Shown: positions 17,202 through 25,642 of the stretch, piece by piece | Position numbering within the stretch: position 1 is the first letter of the stretch | How the letters are laid out: every line of letters begins with the position of its first letter | From: Microvirga subterranea | GTDB lineage: Bacteria > Pseudomonadota > Alphaproteobacteria > Rhizobiales > Beijerinckiaceae | Assembly: GCF_003350535.1 (NCBI RefSeq) | Contig: NZ_QQBB01000018.1 | Location: 1 to 46,456 of the forward strand | Reading direction: 5' to 3' | DNA: 46,456 nucleotides | Notes under the pieces: model-generated | What the model saw: the letters and a program-made list of their open reading frames with translations, nothing else | Databases searched by the model: none | What the model was told of the DNA's origin: nothing | Made by a program: the position numbers and the translations under genes

Positions 17202-17866
17202 CCCATGCCCCCACTCAAACTGCACCGTCTGAGAAGCAGATTAACGATCTCTTGCCTTCTGCGGCAATACTCAAGCTGACTTGACGCGACTGTGCCAAAA
17301 TGCGCTTTGGACCGCCAAGAGCTTATGGAGTTCAGAAGCAGGTCAACACGGCAGCCACCCAATCTGGGAATCAGAAAGAAGCGTCCGCCGAACGACTGGA
17401 GATAGTGGAGTACCGGTCGAAGTGTTGTTCAGACGGGTCAGGGGAGGGAACTGGCCTGGACTGCAGAGCTGCTGGAGGATCTGCCTCCTGGCCATTGACC
17501 GCCGCCGTTCTTCGCCCAGGAGCACGGGTTCCGAACGCTTGAAGAGCTCTGCCATTGGCTTGGCGATGCGCAGGTGAGAAGCAACCGCCGCAGCGGTTCA
17601 CTCACGACAGGATCCTGAACCACCTGCGACACTTCCCTGAGTGGCTCTCCCACATAAACCCGCCACGAACAGGATAACCCTCCACGGGCTTCAGGACTGT
17701 AGTGACATCGAAAGATCAACCTCTGACTGGAAGGAACCCGCCCAGAATGGTCTGGGCGGGCATTCTTTTGCTCAAGCATGGCTCGGCTGAAACCCGCTCA
17801 CGGCCGCGGGAGTTGGACAGCCGCAAACACAGGTTAATCGGAAATCGGGTTGTTGCGGAGCAAGCG
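17202..17866. other. Long intergenic region holding only a terminator
   Basis: No convincing protein gene is seen in 665 bases. Frames at 17281-17577 have poor composition and no start signals. The strong hairpin at 17737-17771 suggests that an unrecognised plus-strand transcript, possibly a small RNA, ends here. Confidence 0.4.
17737..17771 (+). terminator. Strong Rho-independent terminator
   Basis: Perfect 10-bp arms CCCGCCCAGA (17737-17746) and TCTGGGCGGG (17751-17760) with an ATGG loop are followed by CATTCTTTTG. No gene that it would terminate is recognised upstream on the plus strand. Confidence 0.75.
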
Positions 17867-18109
17867 ATGCTAATTGACGAAGATCAGCATGGTGGAACAG
17901 CTGAGCCCAATAGCCTGATCTTTTCTCAGACGCAGGTGAACCATATTCTCGGCTCCTCGCTGGCCAAGCTGTATCAGGACCTGATGAAGGCACCCATTCC
18001 CGAGAAGCTTCAGGCTCTTCTGGATCAGATCGGGGCTGGCGCAGCATTGGAGCCCGAAGCTGGCGGCCGTTTCCTCGTAGGACATGCCCTCCAAGCGATG
18101 TCACGTTAA
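17867..18109 (+). CDS. nepR: NepR-like anti-sigma factor, 3' end replaced by an IS
   Basis: This 80-residue protein carries the NepR core ILGSSLAKLYQDLMKAPIPE-KLQALLDQI, which matches the family pattern (IG..LR.LYD.....PIPDRF..LL..L). NepR binds the general stress sigma factor EcfG and is released by phosphorylated PhyR. ATG 17867 follows GCGGAG by seven bases. The last codons (ATG TCA CGT TAA) lie in the terminal inverted repeat of the adjacent IS6-like element, so the natural C-terminus is lost, though the core is intact. No phyR or ecfG is seen here. They may have been separated by the IS event. Confidence 0.7.
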   Translation: MLIDEDQHGGTAEPNSLIFSQTQVNHILGSSLAKLYQDLMKAPIPEKLQALLDQIGAGAALEPEAGGRFLVGHALQAMSR

Positions 18110-18895
18110 CCTGAGAAGCCAATAACACCCTTGCTTCGTTGGTTTCAGGCGAGCACGCCGGCCGCGCCTTTCCATGCCGCCATAGCCTGAAGGCGGTGAA
18201 GGTGGGTGGCGAGGGCAGAGCGGTGCGAATGGGGCGGAACGAATAGGTTTCTGACGGCTGAAAACACAGAGGTGAACCGCTGCAGACCTCCGACGGATCG
18301 AAAGCCCTGCATCATTCGCTCCCGCTTTCTCAGTGGGAGATGCGAATTCTCAGCCCGGTTATTCAGACCCTTATGCGAGCCATGCTCGACCCTTGGCATA
18401 ACGTGACAGCGGGCGGCAGCATAGGAGCCCAGCTTGTCCGTGATCATCCGCCGCGGCGGGGAACCCTGCCTCCTCAACAGGCGCTTCAGCAAGCGTTTGG
18501 CCGCTTTGATATCGCGCCGCGCCTGGACAATCTCATCGAGGACATAGCCATCCTGATCGACGGCGCGCCAGAGCCAGTGCTTTTGGCCGGCAATGGTGAT
18601 CACGACCTCATCCAAGTGCCAAATATCGCGGCGACTCGGCCTCTTGCGTTTCAGGCGGCGGACGAAATCCGGTCCAAACTTCAGAGCCCATCGCCGGACG
18701 GCCTCATAGGAGACGAGGATGCCGCGCTCGAGCAGCATCTCCTCAACCAGCCGCAGGCTCAATGGGAACCTGAAATAGAGCCAGACCGCGTAGGCGATGA
18801 TCTGGGGTGGAAAGCGGTGGCGCTTGTAGCTGACGGGCTTGGGCATGCCGGCCCATCTACACGGCTTGCTCTCATACTCGTGTTAATGTGACATC
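18097..18895 (-). mobile_element. IS6-family insertion sequence, complete
   Basis: A 799-bp element bounded by inverted repeats GATGTCACGTTAAC (18097-18110) and GTTAATGTGACATC (18882-18895), one mismatch between arms, contains one transposase gene. Flanks CTCCAAGC and ACCGGTTT are not a target duplication, which suggests recombination or cointegrate resolution after insertion. The left end replaces the 3' end of nepR. Confidence 0.75.
18145..18846 (-). CDS. IS6-family transposase
   Basis: This full-length 233-residue DDE transposase has an N-terminal HTH region (FPLSLRLVEEMLLERGILVS), the first Asp in WHLDEVVITI, the second in RMITDKLGSYAAA and the Glu in NNRAENSHLPLRKRER, which is the IS6 order D-D-E. 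The RRW.LKFGPDFVRRLKRKR segment is typical of rhizobial IS6 members. It should drive replicative transposition with cointegrate formation. Confidence 0.92.
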   Translation of the reverse strand: MPKPVSYKRHRFPPQIIAYAVWLYFRFPLSLRLVEEMLLERGILVSYEAVRRWALKFGPDFVRRLKRKRPSRRDIWHLDEVVITIAGQKHWLWRAVDQDGYVLDEIVQARRDIKAAKRLLKRLLRRQGSPPRRMITDKLGSYAAARCHVMPRVEHGSHKGLNNRAENSHLPLRKRERMMQGFRSVGGLQRFTSVFSAVRNLFVPPHSHRSALATHLHRLQAMAAWKGAAGVLA

Positions 18896-18904
18896 ACCGG
18901 TTTA

Positions 18905-19465
18905 TTGCACAAACCTTGCGCGCTCCCCAAGTTCGGACCCGATTTCGCCCGCCGCCTAAGGCGCAAGAGACCGAACCGTCGCGATATTTGGCACCTCGAC
19001 GAGGTCGTGATCACGATCGCGGGCAAGAAGCATTGGCTCTGGCGGGCGGTCGATCAGGACGGCTATGTGCTCGATGAAGTCGTCCAGAGCCGGCGCGACA
19101 CCAAGGCAGCCAAGCGCTTGCTGAAACGACTCTTGCGGAAGCAGGGCTGCCCACCTCGGCGAACGATCACGGACAAGCTCGGCTCCTATGCCGCTGCCCG
19201 ACGGCAGATCATGCCAGACGTCGAACACCGCTCGCACAAGGGGCTCAACAATCGGGCGGAGAATTCACATCTCCCGTTCCGCCGGCGAGAACGGGCGAGG
19301 CAAGGCTTTCGATCACCCAGAGGGCTACAGAGGTTCGTCAGCGTGTTCTCTGCGGTCCGCAACCTTTTCGTTCCACCCCACTCCCGCCGCTCTGCCCGTG
19401 CTACCCCCCTTCACCGCCTCAACGCCATGGAGGAGTGGAATGTCGCGGCGATTGTTGCCGCTTGA
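18905..19465 (+). pseudogene. 5'-truncated IS6-family transposase
   Basis: Close relative of the transposase at 18145-18846, in opposite orientation. Homology begins only at KFGPDFARRLRRKR (about 18929), so the N-terminal HTH (roughly 70 residues) is missing and replaced by MHKPCALP. The catalytic residues remain (WHLDEVVITI, RTITDKLGSYAAA, NNRAENSHLPFRRRER). The 3' end is bounded by GTTAACGTGACAAC (19507-19520), a copy of the inverted repeat. A different IS end, GGTTTATTGCACAAACC (18899-18915), sits at the truncation point. Inactive on its own, but probably mobilisable. Confidence 0.8.
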
Positions 19466-19637
19466 ACTGTCATGCGGCCGGAATGGCCTCAATGCGCCCG
19501 ATGCGGGTTAACGTGACAACACCGGCCAGCGATCATCCGCGGCCAATCGGTCAGGAACCAATGATGGGCGGACCGCGGGTGAGACATCGACATCAGCGCG
19601 ATTTACGAAGATTATGAAGGCCTCCTTCGGGCTTGTA

Positions 19638-21047
19638 TCAGGACGGGAACGACGTGTCCGGCGCGGCGAATACCGCACCGGGATTGAGGATGCCGGCGGG
19701 ATCGAAGGCCTGCTTGATTTGCCGCATGAGGCGAAGCTCGGCCGGGTCCGCAATACGGGCGAACGTCACGGGCTTGAGACGGCCGATCCCGTGCTCCGCG
19801 GAGATGCTGCCGCCGAGGTCGCAGGCGAGGGCGTAGACCGCAGCGTTCACCGCGGCTCCCTGCGCCGCGAGAGCATCCGTGTCGGGAAAGAGCACGTTTA
19901 CGTGAATGTTGCCGTCCCCGACATGGCCGACAAACAGGGGGCGCGCCGCGGTAAATTCAGCACCGAGGCGAGCGGTGACGCGGGCGATCAGGGCCGGCAC
20001 GTCCTCAGTGGCGACACTGACGTCGTGGGACGCAGTCGGGCCAGCCAGACGGTTCGCCTCGGAGACAGCGAAGCGCAGGTACCAAATTGCCCGCGCCTGT
20101 GCCTCGCTCGCCGCGATCACGGCGTTAACGACAGTTCCGGCCTCGATTGCATCGCCCAGGGTGGCTTCGAGACGCGCAGACACGGTCCCCTCGCTCTCAC
20201 CGCCGATCTCGGTGAAGACATACCACGCGTGAGGATGGGCGAACGGATAGCGCGCCTGTGGGAAACGGGCGCGCACCAGATCCATCTCGGCAGCGCACAT
20301 CAGCTCGAAGGCGAGAATTTCCTCGCCGACGGCTTCGCGCAGAGCGCTGAGGAGACGAAGGGCGTCGTCCGGGCTGGCGAGAGCGGCGAGAGCGCTTCCC
20401 CGTGCAGGCGGCGGGCGCACGATGCGCAGGGCCGCGGCAGTGATGACCGCGAGCGTTCCCTCCGAGCCGACGAGGAGATGGCGCAGGTCGTAGCCGGCGT
20501 TGTTCTTGCGCAGGCGCTTCGGCCCGCGCACGATCTCGCCTGCGGCCGTGACGTATTCGAGGCCGAGAACGAGATCGCGGGTCATGCCGTGGCGGATCAC
20601 GTTGATGCCGCCCGCATTGGTCGCGACAAGGCCGCCGATCCGGCAGGAGCCTTCGCTGCCGAGGCTCACCGGGAACTGGCGACCGGCCGAAGCGGCGGCT
20701 TCCTGCACGGTCGTGAGGATGCAGCCCGCTTCGGCGATAAGGGTGTTGCCGACCGGATCGACGGCACGGATGCGGTCGAGGTGCTCGAGGGAGAGCACCA
20801 CCGCGCGACCGGAGGCATCCGGCGTCGCGCCGCCGGAGAGGCCGGTATTGCCGCCCTGGGGCACGATGGGCGTTCCCGTCTGCGTCGCCCAGCGCAGGAT
20901 CGTGGCGACGGCCTCCGTCGTACGTGGCCGCATCACCGCTGCCGCCGCGCCGGTGAAGCGGCCGCGCCAGTCGATCAGGTACGGCGCCATCGCCGCCGGA
21001 TCGGTGATCACATCGTCGGGATTGAGGAGGCCCGCGAGGGGATGCAT
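19638..21047 (-). CDS. FAD-linked D-2-hydroxyacid dehydrogenase (GlcD/D2HGDH family)
   Basis: This 469-residue flavoprotein has an FAD_binding_4 domain (PQGGNTGLSGGATPDASG; GSEGSCRIGGLVATNAGGIN; LLVGSEGTLAVIT) and a FAD-oxidase C-terminal domain with GHVGDGNIHVNVLFPD and GGSISAEHGIGRLK, whose histidines bind the metal or substrate in D-2-hydroxyglutarate and D-lactate dehydrogenases. It would oxidise a D-2-hydroxy acid to the keto acid. ATG 21047 lies four bases after the SDR stop, the last gene of the sugar operon. The substrate is unknown; a hydroxyacid arising from aldolase cleavage is a guess. Confidence 0.9.
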   Translation of the reverse strand: MHPLAGLLNPDDVITDPAAMAPYLIDWRGRFTGAAAAVMRPRTTEAVATILRWATQTGTPIVPQGGNTGLSGGATPDASGRAVVLSLEHLDRIRAVDPVGNTLIAEAGCILTTVQEAAASAGRQFPVSLGSEGSCRIGGLVATNAGGINVIRHGMTRDLVLGLEYVTAAGEIVRGPKRLRKNNAGYDLRHLLVGSEGTLAVITAAALRIVRPPPARGSALAALASPDDALRLLSALREAVGEEILAFELMCAAEMDLVRARFPQARYPFAHPHAWYVFTEIGGESEGTVSARLEATLGDAIEAGTVVNAVIAASEAQARAIWYLRFAVSEANRLAGPTASHDVSVATEDVPALIARVTARLGAEFTAARPLFVGHVGDGNIHVNVLFPDTDALAAQGAAVNAAVYALACDLGGSISAEHGIGRLKPVTFARIADPAELRLMRQIKQAFDPAGILNPGAVFAAPDTSFPS

Positions 21048-21051
21048 CGGT

Positions 21052-21813
21052 TCACACCACTCCCGCGTCGACGATATAGTTCTGGCCCGTGCACCGGCGC
21101 GCCGCGTCCGAGGAGAGGAACAGCACCATCGCTGCGATGTCCTCCGGCAGGATCTCGCCCTTGATGGACTGGCGCGCCTCGGCCGCCGCCCATTTTTCCG
21201 GCGTCCACCACATCTTGCGCTGGCGCTCGGTCATCACCCAGCCGGGTGTGACGCAGTTGACGCGAATGCCATCGGGCCCGAGTTCGCGGGCAAGCGAGCG
21301 GGTGAAGCCGATGACCGCCGACTTCGCGGTGGTGTAGGCGATGAGCCCCGGTGCGCCCTGAATCCAGGACGTCGAACCGACATTGACGATCGCGCCGCCG
21401 CCGAGGGCGCGCATGCCAGGCGCGACGCCCTGGCTGACGAACATCATCGGCCGGAGGTTCACGGCGAAGCGGTCATCCCAATAGGCCTCGGTCACCTCGT
21501 CGAAGCGGTGGCGCTCGTCGTGACCGGCATTGTTGACGCAGATCGAGAACGGTCCGAGATCGGCCGCAAGAGCGCGGATTGCCTCCTGCGTTGCGCCAAC
21601 CTCGCGCAAATCGACGGAGTGGAAGACGACGCGCGCGCCCGCTGCAACGAGATCGGAGGCGAGCGCCTCCCCGAGGGTCGCGTTGAGATCGAGGAAGGCA
21701 ACGGTCGTGCCCTGCGTGGCGAAGGCCTCTACGATGGCGCGGCCGATGCCCTCGGCGCCGCCGGTGACGAGCGCAGTGCGAGAGGAAAGGTCAGGAAAGC
21801 GGGGCAGGGTCAA
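21052..21813 (-). CDS. SDR-family sugar dehydrogenase
   Basis: Classical short-chain dehydrogenase of 253 residues. The cofactor motif TGGAEGIG is at 17-24, NNAG in the fourth strand region, Ser in NVGSTSW, and the YTTAK catalytic Tyr/Lys pair follows. It starts at TTG 21813, overlapping the stop of the IclR-SMP30 gene (TTGA), a translational coupling that rejects the longer out-of-register starts. In this operon it most likely oxidises the imported sugar at C1 to the lactone, which the SMP-30 domain would open. Substrate not determined from sequence. Confidence 0.9.
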   Translation of the reverse strand: MTLPRFPDLSSRTALVTGGAEGIGRAIVEAFATQGTTVAFLDLNATLGEALASDLVAAGARVVFHSVDLREVGATQEAIRALAADLGPFSICVNNAGHDERHRFDEVTEAYWDDRFAVNLRPMMFVSQGVAPGMRALGGGAIVNVGSTSWIQGAPGLIAYTTAKSAVIGFTRSLARELGPDGIRVNCVTPGWVMTERQRKMWWTPEKWAAAEARQSIKGEILPEDIAAMVLFLSSDAARRCTGQNYIVDAGVV

Positions 21814-23519
21814 CCGGCGAACTCCGAGATAGGCAAGCCGGCGGCCGGCGCCGGCATGGCGAAGAGGCCGCCCGAGAAGGGTGCCTCGGTAAGGACGCGG
21901 GAGGGCAGGCGGATGCGTGCAGTGGTGATGAAGAGGGTCTTCAAGTCCTCGCCGCCGAAGGCGACGCTGGTTGGGCGCGGCACCGGCAGCCGCACCTCGC
22001 GCTCCAGGCGACCGTCCGGGTCGTAGCGGCGCACGCACCACCCGTCCCAGATAGCGCACCACAGGAAGCCTTCGCTGTCGACGGCAAGGCCGTCCGGTCG
22101 CCCCTCTGAGGCGTCGATCTCGGCGAAGATGCGGCGGTTGTCGATGGCGCCGGCGGCGAGGTCGAAATCGTAGGCGTGAATCCGGCCGGGGGCGGAATCG
22201 GCAAAATAGAAGGTCCGTGCGTCGGGGCTCCAATCGAGCCCGTTGGCCACGGTGAAGCCGGCAGCCACCCTCTTCCACGAGCGATCTCCGGCGATGGCGT
22301 AGAGGGCGCCGGTGGCGCGGCTCGCGTCGAGCCGCATGGTGCCGCCCCACAGACGGCCGAGCCGGTCGCACTTGCCGTCGTTGAAGCGATTGTCGGGAAT
22401 GTCTGCCTCCGGGTCGACGAGGGGCTCGAGGCGCCCGCTGTCGAAGTCGAGGGCCTCAAGCCCGTCCTGCGTGAGAGCAGCGAGGCCGCCGCCGCGACGC
22501 GGCACGACGGCGCTGACGAGGCGGGGCAGCACAATCTCCTCGTTAGTGCGCGTTGCGGGGTCGAAGCGATGGACCGATGGGGCGAGGATATCGACCCAGT
22601 AGAGCCGCTTCTCGTGCGGCGCCCAGACCGGTCCCTCGGCGAGATGCGCGCCCCACGGCAGAACGCATTCCACCCCGCTGTCGGAGGGCGGCCCGATCCG
22701 GCTCTGCGGATTGATGTTCATAGGCATGGCGCCAACATTACCGGAGATTTGACGTGCGGCCGCCATCAGATCGCGGCCGGTGGTGTGGAGCCGGTCGTTG
22801 GACAGGCGCGAGCTCGGCCCGAACACGCCGATGGCGGCAATCGCCCGGCCGGTATGATCGAAGATCGGAGCCGCGACGGAGACGACCCCAGCCACGTGCT
22901 CCTCTAGGGAAATCGCATAGCCCCGCGCCCGGGCGAGGGCGAGATCGGCCATGAGCGCCTCCCCATCCACGATGGTGCGATCGGTGAAGCGTTCGAGCGT
23001 CTTGTGGTCGATGAGAGCCCGCCGCTCGTGCGGGGAGGCGAAGGCGAGGAGCGCCTTGCCGCCGGCAGTGCAGTGCAGCGGCGCCCGGCGGCCGATCTCG
23101 ATCCTGAAACCGAAGGCGCCGCCGCGGCTCTTCTGGTCGATGTAGAGCACTTGGTCGCCGTCAATGGAGCACAGAGCGACGGTTTCGCGGGTCTCGTCGG
23201 CGAGGCGCTCGACGACCGGCGCGGCGGCCCCGCGCAGATCGAAGGATTCCCACACCCGGTGCGCCAGCTCGAAGAGACGGTGCCCGAGCCGGTAGGTGTT
23301 GTCGCTCTCCTCGTGTCGGATGAGTCGGAACAGGACGAGGGTGTTGAGCATCCGCGCCAGGGTGCCCTTCGGCAAGTTCGTCGCCGCCTGCAGGTCCTTG
23401 AAGCGCGGTGGCGTTGCATGCTCGCCGATCACGTCGAGGAGGTAGAGGCCCTTGGCGAGGGCCGCAGCCCCGGTCGGAACCTCCCGCTCCTCCGGCGGCG
23501 CCACGCGCGGGTTGTCCAC
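21810..23519 (-). CDS. IclR regulator fused to SMP-30/gluconolactonase
   Basis: One uninterrupted 569-residue frame. Residues about 16-75 are the IclR winged HTH (ALAKGLYLLDVIGEHATPPR, NLPKGTLARMLNTL). Residues about 90-250 are the IclR effector domain (TVALCSIDGDQVLYIDQ, APLHCTAGGKALLAF, GVVSVAAPIFDHTG). Residues about 270-569 are an SMP-30 beta-propeller with metal ligands in HLAEGPVW (Glu), NGLDWSPD (Asn) and RPDGLAVD (Asp). The start is GTG 23519, two bases after the epimerase stop; an in-frame codon at 23588 would overlap that gene. A sugar-lactone hydrolase carrying its own ligand-sensing DNA-binding domain could couple metabolite sensing to catalysis. No frameshift or internal stop separates the halves. 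Confidence 0.9.
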   Translation of the reverse strand: MDNPRVAPPEEREVPTGAAALAKGLYLLDVIGEHATPPRFKDLQAATNLPKGTLARMLNTLVLFRLIRHEESDNTYRLGHRLFELAHRVWESFDLRGAAAPVVERLADETRETVALCSIDGDQVLYIDQKSRGGAFGFRIEIGRRAPLHCTAGGKALLAFASPHERRALIDHKTLERFTDRTIVDGEALMADLALARARGYAISLEEHVAGVVSVAAPIFDHTGRAIAAIGVFGPSSRLSNDRLHTTGRDLMAAARQISGNVGAMPMNINPQSRIGPPSDSGVECVLPWGAHLAEGPVWAPHEKRLYWVDILAPSVHRFDPATRTNEEIVLPRLVSAVVPRRGGGLAALTQDGLEALDFDSGRLEPLVDPEADIPDNRFNDGKCDRLGRLWGGTMRLDASRATGALYAIAGDRSWKRVAAGFTVANGLDWSPDARTFYFADSAPGRIHAYDFDLAAGAIDNRRIFAEIDASEGRPDGLAVDSEGFLWCAIWDGWCVRRYDPDGRLEREVRLPVPRPTSVAFGGEDLKTLFITTARIRLPSRVLTEAPFSGGLFAMPAPAAGLPISEFAG

Positions 23520-23521
23520 GG

Positions 23522-24508
23522 CTAGGCGGCCTTCGTCCGTTCCGCGCGGGCGGCGGCGGCCTCCGCGATCATCCGTTCGATCGTCCATGTCGGTTCAAAG
23601 CCTAGTTCCGTGCGGATACGCGCGTTGGAAGTCTCGTAGAACACACCGCTACCGGGCAGGTCGACAATCTTCACCGGCAGACCGGTGAGTTTCGCCATGA
23701 GGGTGACCGCCTCGGCGAAATCCACCGGGGTAGTGGCCCCGAGATTATAGGTGCAGCCGGCGGCCTTCGGGCTGGAGAGGGCAAGGAGGATGCCCTCGAT
23801 CATGTCCCGCGTGTCCGTGATGTGCATCTTGAACGGGCGGCCGTTCTCGTTGCGTGAGATCACGAGAGATTCGCGGCCGTCGTCGATCTCCCTGAGACGC
23901 TCGACCGCCGCCGCATTGCCGAAGCTCTCCTGCTGACGGATCTTCGGGTGCAAGAAGAAACGCGGTCCTGAGAAGAAGCTCGCCGGGTCGAGGAGTTCGG
24001 CGGCGCCCTGGGTATGAGAGAAGCGCAGAATCGTCGCCGGAATGCCGGACACGCGCTCGACGAAGCGCACGATCTCCTCTCCGAGGAGTTTGGTGAGGCC
24101 GTAGGGTGAGCGCGGCTTGACGGGATGGTTCTCGTCGACCGGGAGGTAATCCGGGACGTTCTCCGGATAGACCTCGCCGGAACTCGCAAAGATCACTCGC
24201 TCCAGGTTGGCGCGAACCGCCTGTTCGAGGAGGATGCGGGTGCCGTCCACGTTCGCCCGGTGCAGTTTGTCCGCGTCGCCGGGAAGCCAGGACATGAAGG
24301 CGCCAAGGTGGAGGACGGCGGTCGCGCCCTCCGTCGCGGCGGCGGCAGCCGCCCGGTCGTCGAAGGCGCCGACGACCTCGCGGAAGCGAGGGTGGGCAAT
24401 GCCTGAGGCCCTAAGGTCGAAGCCTGTCACCGTCTTCCCGTCATCGAGGAGGCGCTGAACCACCTTGGAGCCGACCCGTCCGGCGCTTCCGGTTACGAGG
24501 ATGGTCAT
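23522..24508 (-). CDS. NAD-dependent epimerase/dehydratase (extended SDR)
   Basis: This 328-residue extended SDR has the Rossmann motif TGSAGRVGS at 6-14, the conserved HLGAF and SSGEVYPE, and the catalytic YGLTK. Related enzymes are UDP-sugar epimerases and uronate dehydrogenases. In a sugar-acid operon an oxidoreductase or epimerase acting on a free sugar or uronate is more likely than nucleotide-sugar chemistry. It lies 11 bases after the ABC ATPase and two bases before the IclR-SMP30 start, so it is co-transcribed. Confidence 0.85.
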   Translation of the reverse strand: MTILVTGSAGRVGSKVVQRLLDDGKTVTGFDLRASGIAHPRFREVVGAFDDRAAAAAATEGATAVLHLGAFMSWLPGDADKLHRANVDGTRILLEQAVRANLERVIFASSGEVYPENVPDYLPVDENHPVKPRSPYGLTKLLGEEIVRFVERVSGIPATILRFSHTQGAAELLDPASFFSGPRFFLHPKIRQQESFGNAAAVERLREIDDGRESLVISRNENGRPFKMHITDTRDMIEGILLALSSPKAAGCTYNLGATTPVDFAEAVTLMAKLTGLPVKIVDLPGSGVFYETSNARIRTELGFEPTWTIERMIAEAAAARAERTKAA

Positions 24509-24519
24509 TGATACCTCAT

Positions 24520-25632
24520 TCAGATGGCAATGTGGGTCTGCGCGTCGAAGAGATGGAGGCGCGCAGGATCGAAGGACAGGGTGAGCGGCCCGCTGCCGGC
24601 CCGCTCCTCGGGGTTGATGAGCCGGGCGATGATGGTATCGGCGCGCCGGTCGTCGCCCCCTGTGTGGGCGACCTCGACCCGGTTCTCCGGCGGCACGTCC
24701 ACATAGATGTATTTCTCGCTGCCGAGGCTCTCGACGAGGCGCGGCGTCACCGCGAACGTGACCGGCCCCTCGCCGGCGACGATGTGCTCCGGCCGCAGAC
24801 CGACCACCACTTCACGGCCGGAAAGGCCCGTGGGCGCCTGAAGGGGCACGTTCTGCCCGAACAGGCGCACCATGGCGCTACCCTGTCCCGGCGCTACGGT
24901 CGCCTTGAAGAAGTTCATGCCGGGGGAGCCGATGAAGCCTGCTACGAACAGGTTCGCCGGCTTGCGAAACATCGTGTCCGGATTGGCGATCTGCTGGATG
25001 ATGCCGTCGCGCATGATCACGATACGGTCGGCCATAGTCATGGCTTCGATCTGGTCGTGCGTCACGTAGATCGTCGTGACGCCAAGGCGCTTGTGAAGGG
25101 CGCTGATCTCGGCGCGGGTGTGGACACGCAGCTTGGCGTCGAGATTCGACAGGGGCTCGTCCATGAGGAAGGCCTGCGGCTCGCGCACGATGGCACGCCC
25201 GAGGGCGACGCGCTGCCGCTGGCCGCCGGAAAGGGCTTTCGGCCGCCGGTCGAGGAGGTGATCGACGCCGAGGATCTTCGCTGCCTCGGTGACGCGCCTG
25301 TCGATCTCCGCAGAGTCCGTGCCGCGCATCTTCAGGCCGAATCCCATGTTCTTGCGCACCGTGAGGTGCGGGTAGAGGGCGTAGTTCTGAAACACCATGG
25401 CGATGTCGCGATCGCCCGGCGCGAGATCGGTGACGTCGCGGCCGCCGATGCGGATCGTCCCGGAGGTCGCTTCCTCGAGGCCCGCCAGGATCTTGAGCAT
25501 GGTAGACTTGCCGCAGCCCGACGGGCCGACGAAGACCACGAACTCGCCGTCGGCGATGTCGAGGGAGAAGTCCTTGAGGACGGTGAGCTGCCCGTAGGAC
25601 TTGGTCACGTGCTCGATGTGAATGCCGGCCAT
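24520..25632 (-). CDS. Sugar ABC transporter ATPase (UgpC/MalK type)
   Basis: This 370-residue cytoplasmic ATPase has Walker A GPSGCGKST (36-44), Q-loop MVFQNYALYPHLTV, signature LSGGQRQRVALGRA, Walker B AFLMDEPLSNLDA and switch His in VTHDQIEAM. An MOI/TOBE regulatory domain follows from about residue 240 (GLRPEHIV). It energises the two permeases encoded just upstream. ATG 25632 is chosen over an in-frame codon at 25677, which would overlap the permease. The 10-base gap to the permease fits an operon. Confidence 0.93.
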   Translation of the reverse strand: MAGIHIEHVTKSYGQLTVLKDFSLDIADGEFVVFVGPSGCGKSTMLKILAGLEEATSGTIRIGGRDVTDLAPGDRDIAMVFQNYALYPHLTVRKNMGFGLKMRGTDSAEIDRRVTEAAKILGVDHLLDRRPKALSGGQRQRVALGRAIVREPQAFLMDEPLSNLDAKLRVHTRAEISALHKRLGVTTIYVTHDQIEAMTMADRIVIMRDGIIQQIANPDTMFRKPANLFVAGFIGSPGMNFFKATVAPGQGSAMVRLFGQNVPLQAPTGLSGREVVVGLRPEHIVAGEGPVTFAVTPRLVESLGSEKYIYVDVPPENRVEVAHTGGDDRRADTIIARLINPEERAGSGPLTLSFDPARLHLFDAQTHIAI

Positions 25633-25642
25633 GCGGCGACCC

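Noticed and set aside
17281..17577. Overlapping short frames on both strands
   Set aside because: No ribosome-binding site, low-complexity Ser/Arg-rich products and no recognisable domain.
18034..18094. Minus-strand LEGMSYEETAASFG resembling sigma-factor region 4
   Set aside because: Only about 14 residues match, no HTH continuation follows, a stop precedes it, and the opposite strand carries the better supported NepR frame.
20500..22026. Long plus-strand frames across the sugar operon (also at 24508-25665, 27388-28701, 30186-30941)
   Set aside because: They are antisense to clearly recognisable enzymes and transporters and have the Arg/Gly/Ala-rich composition of high-GC shadows.
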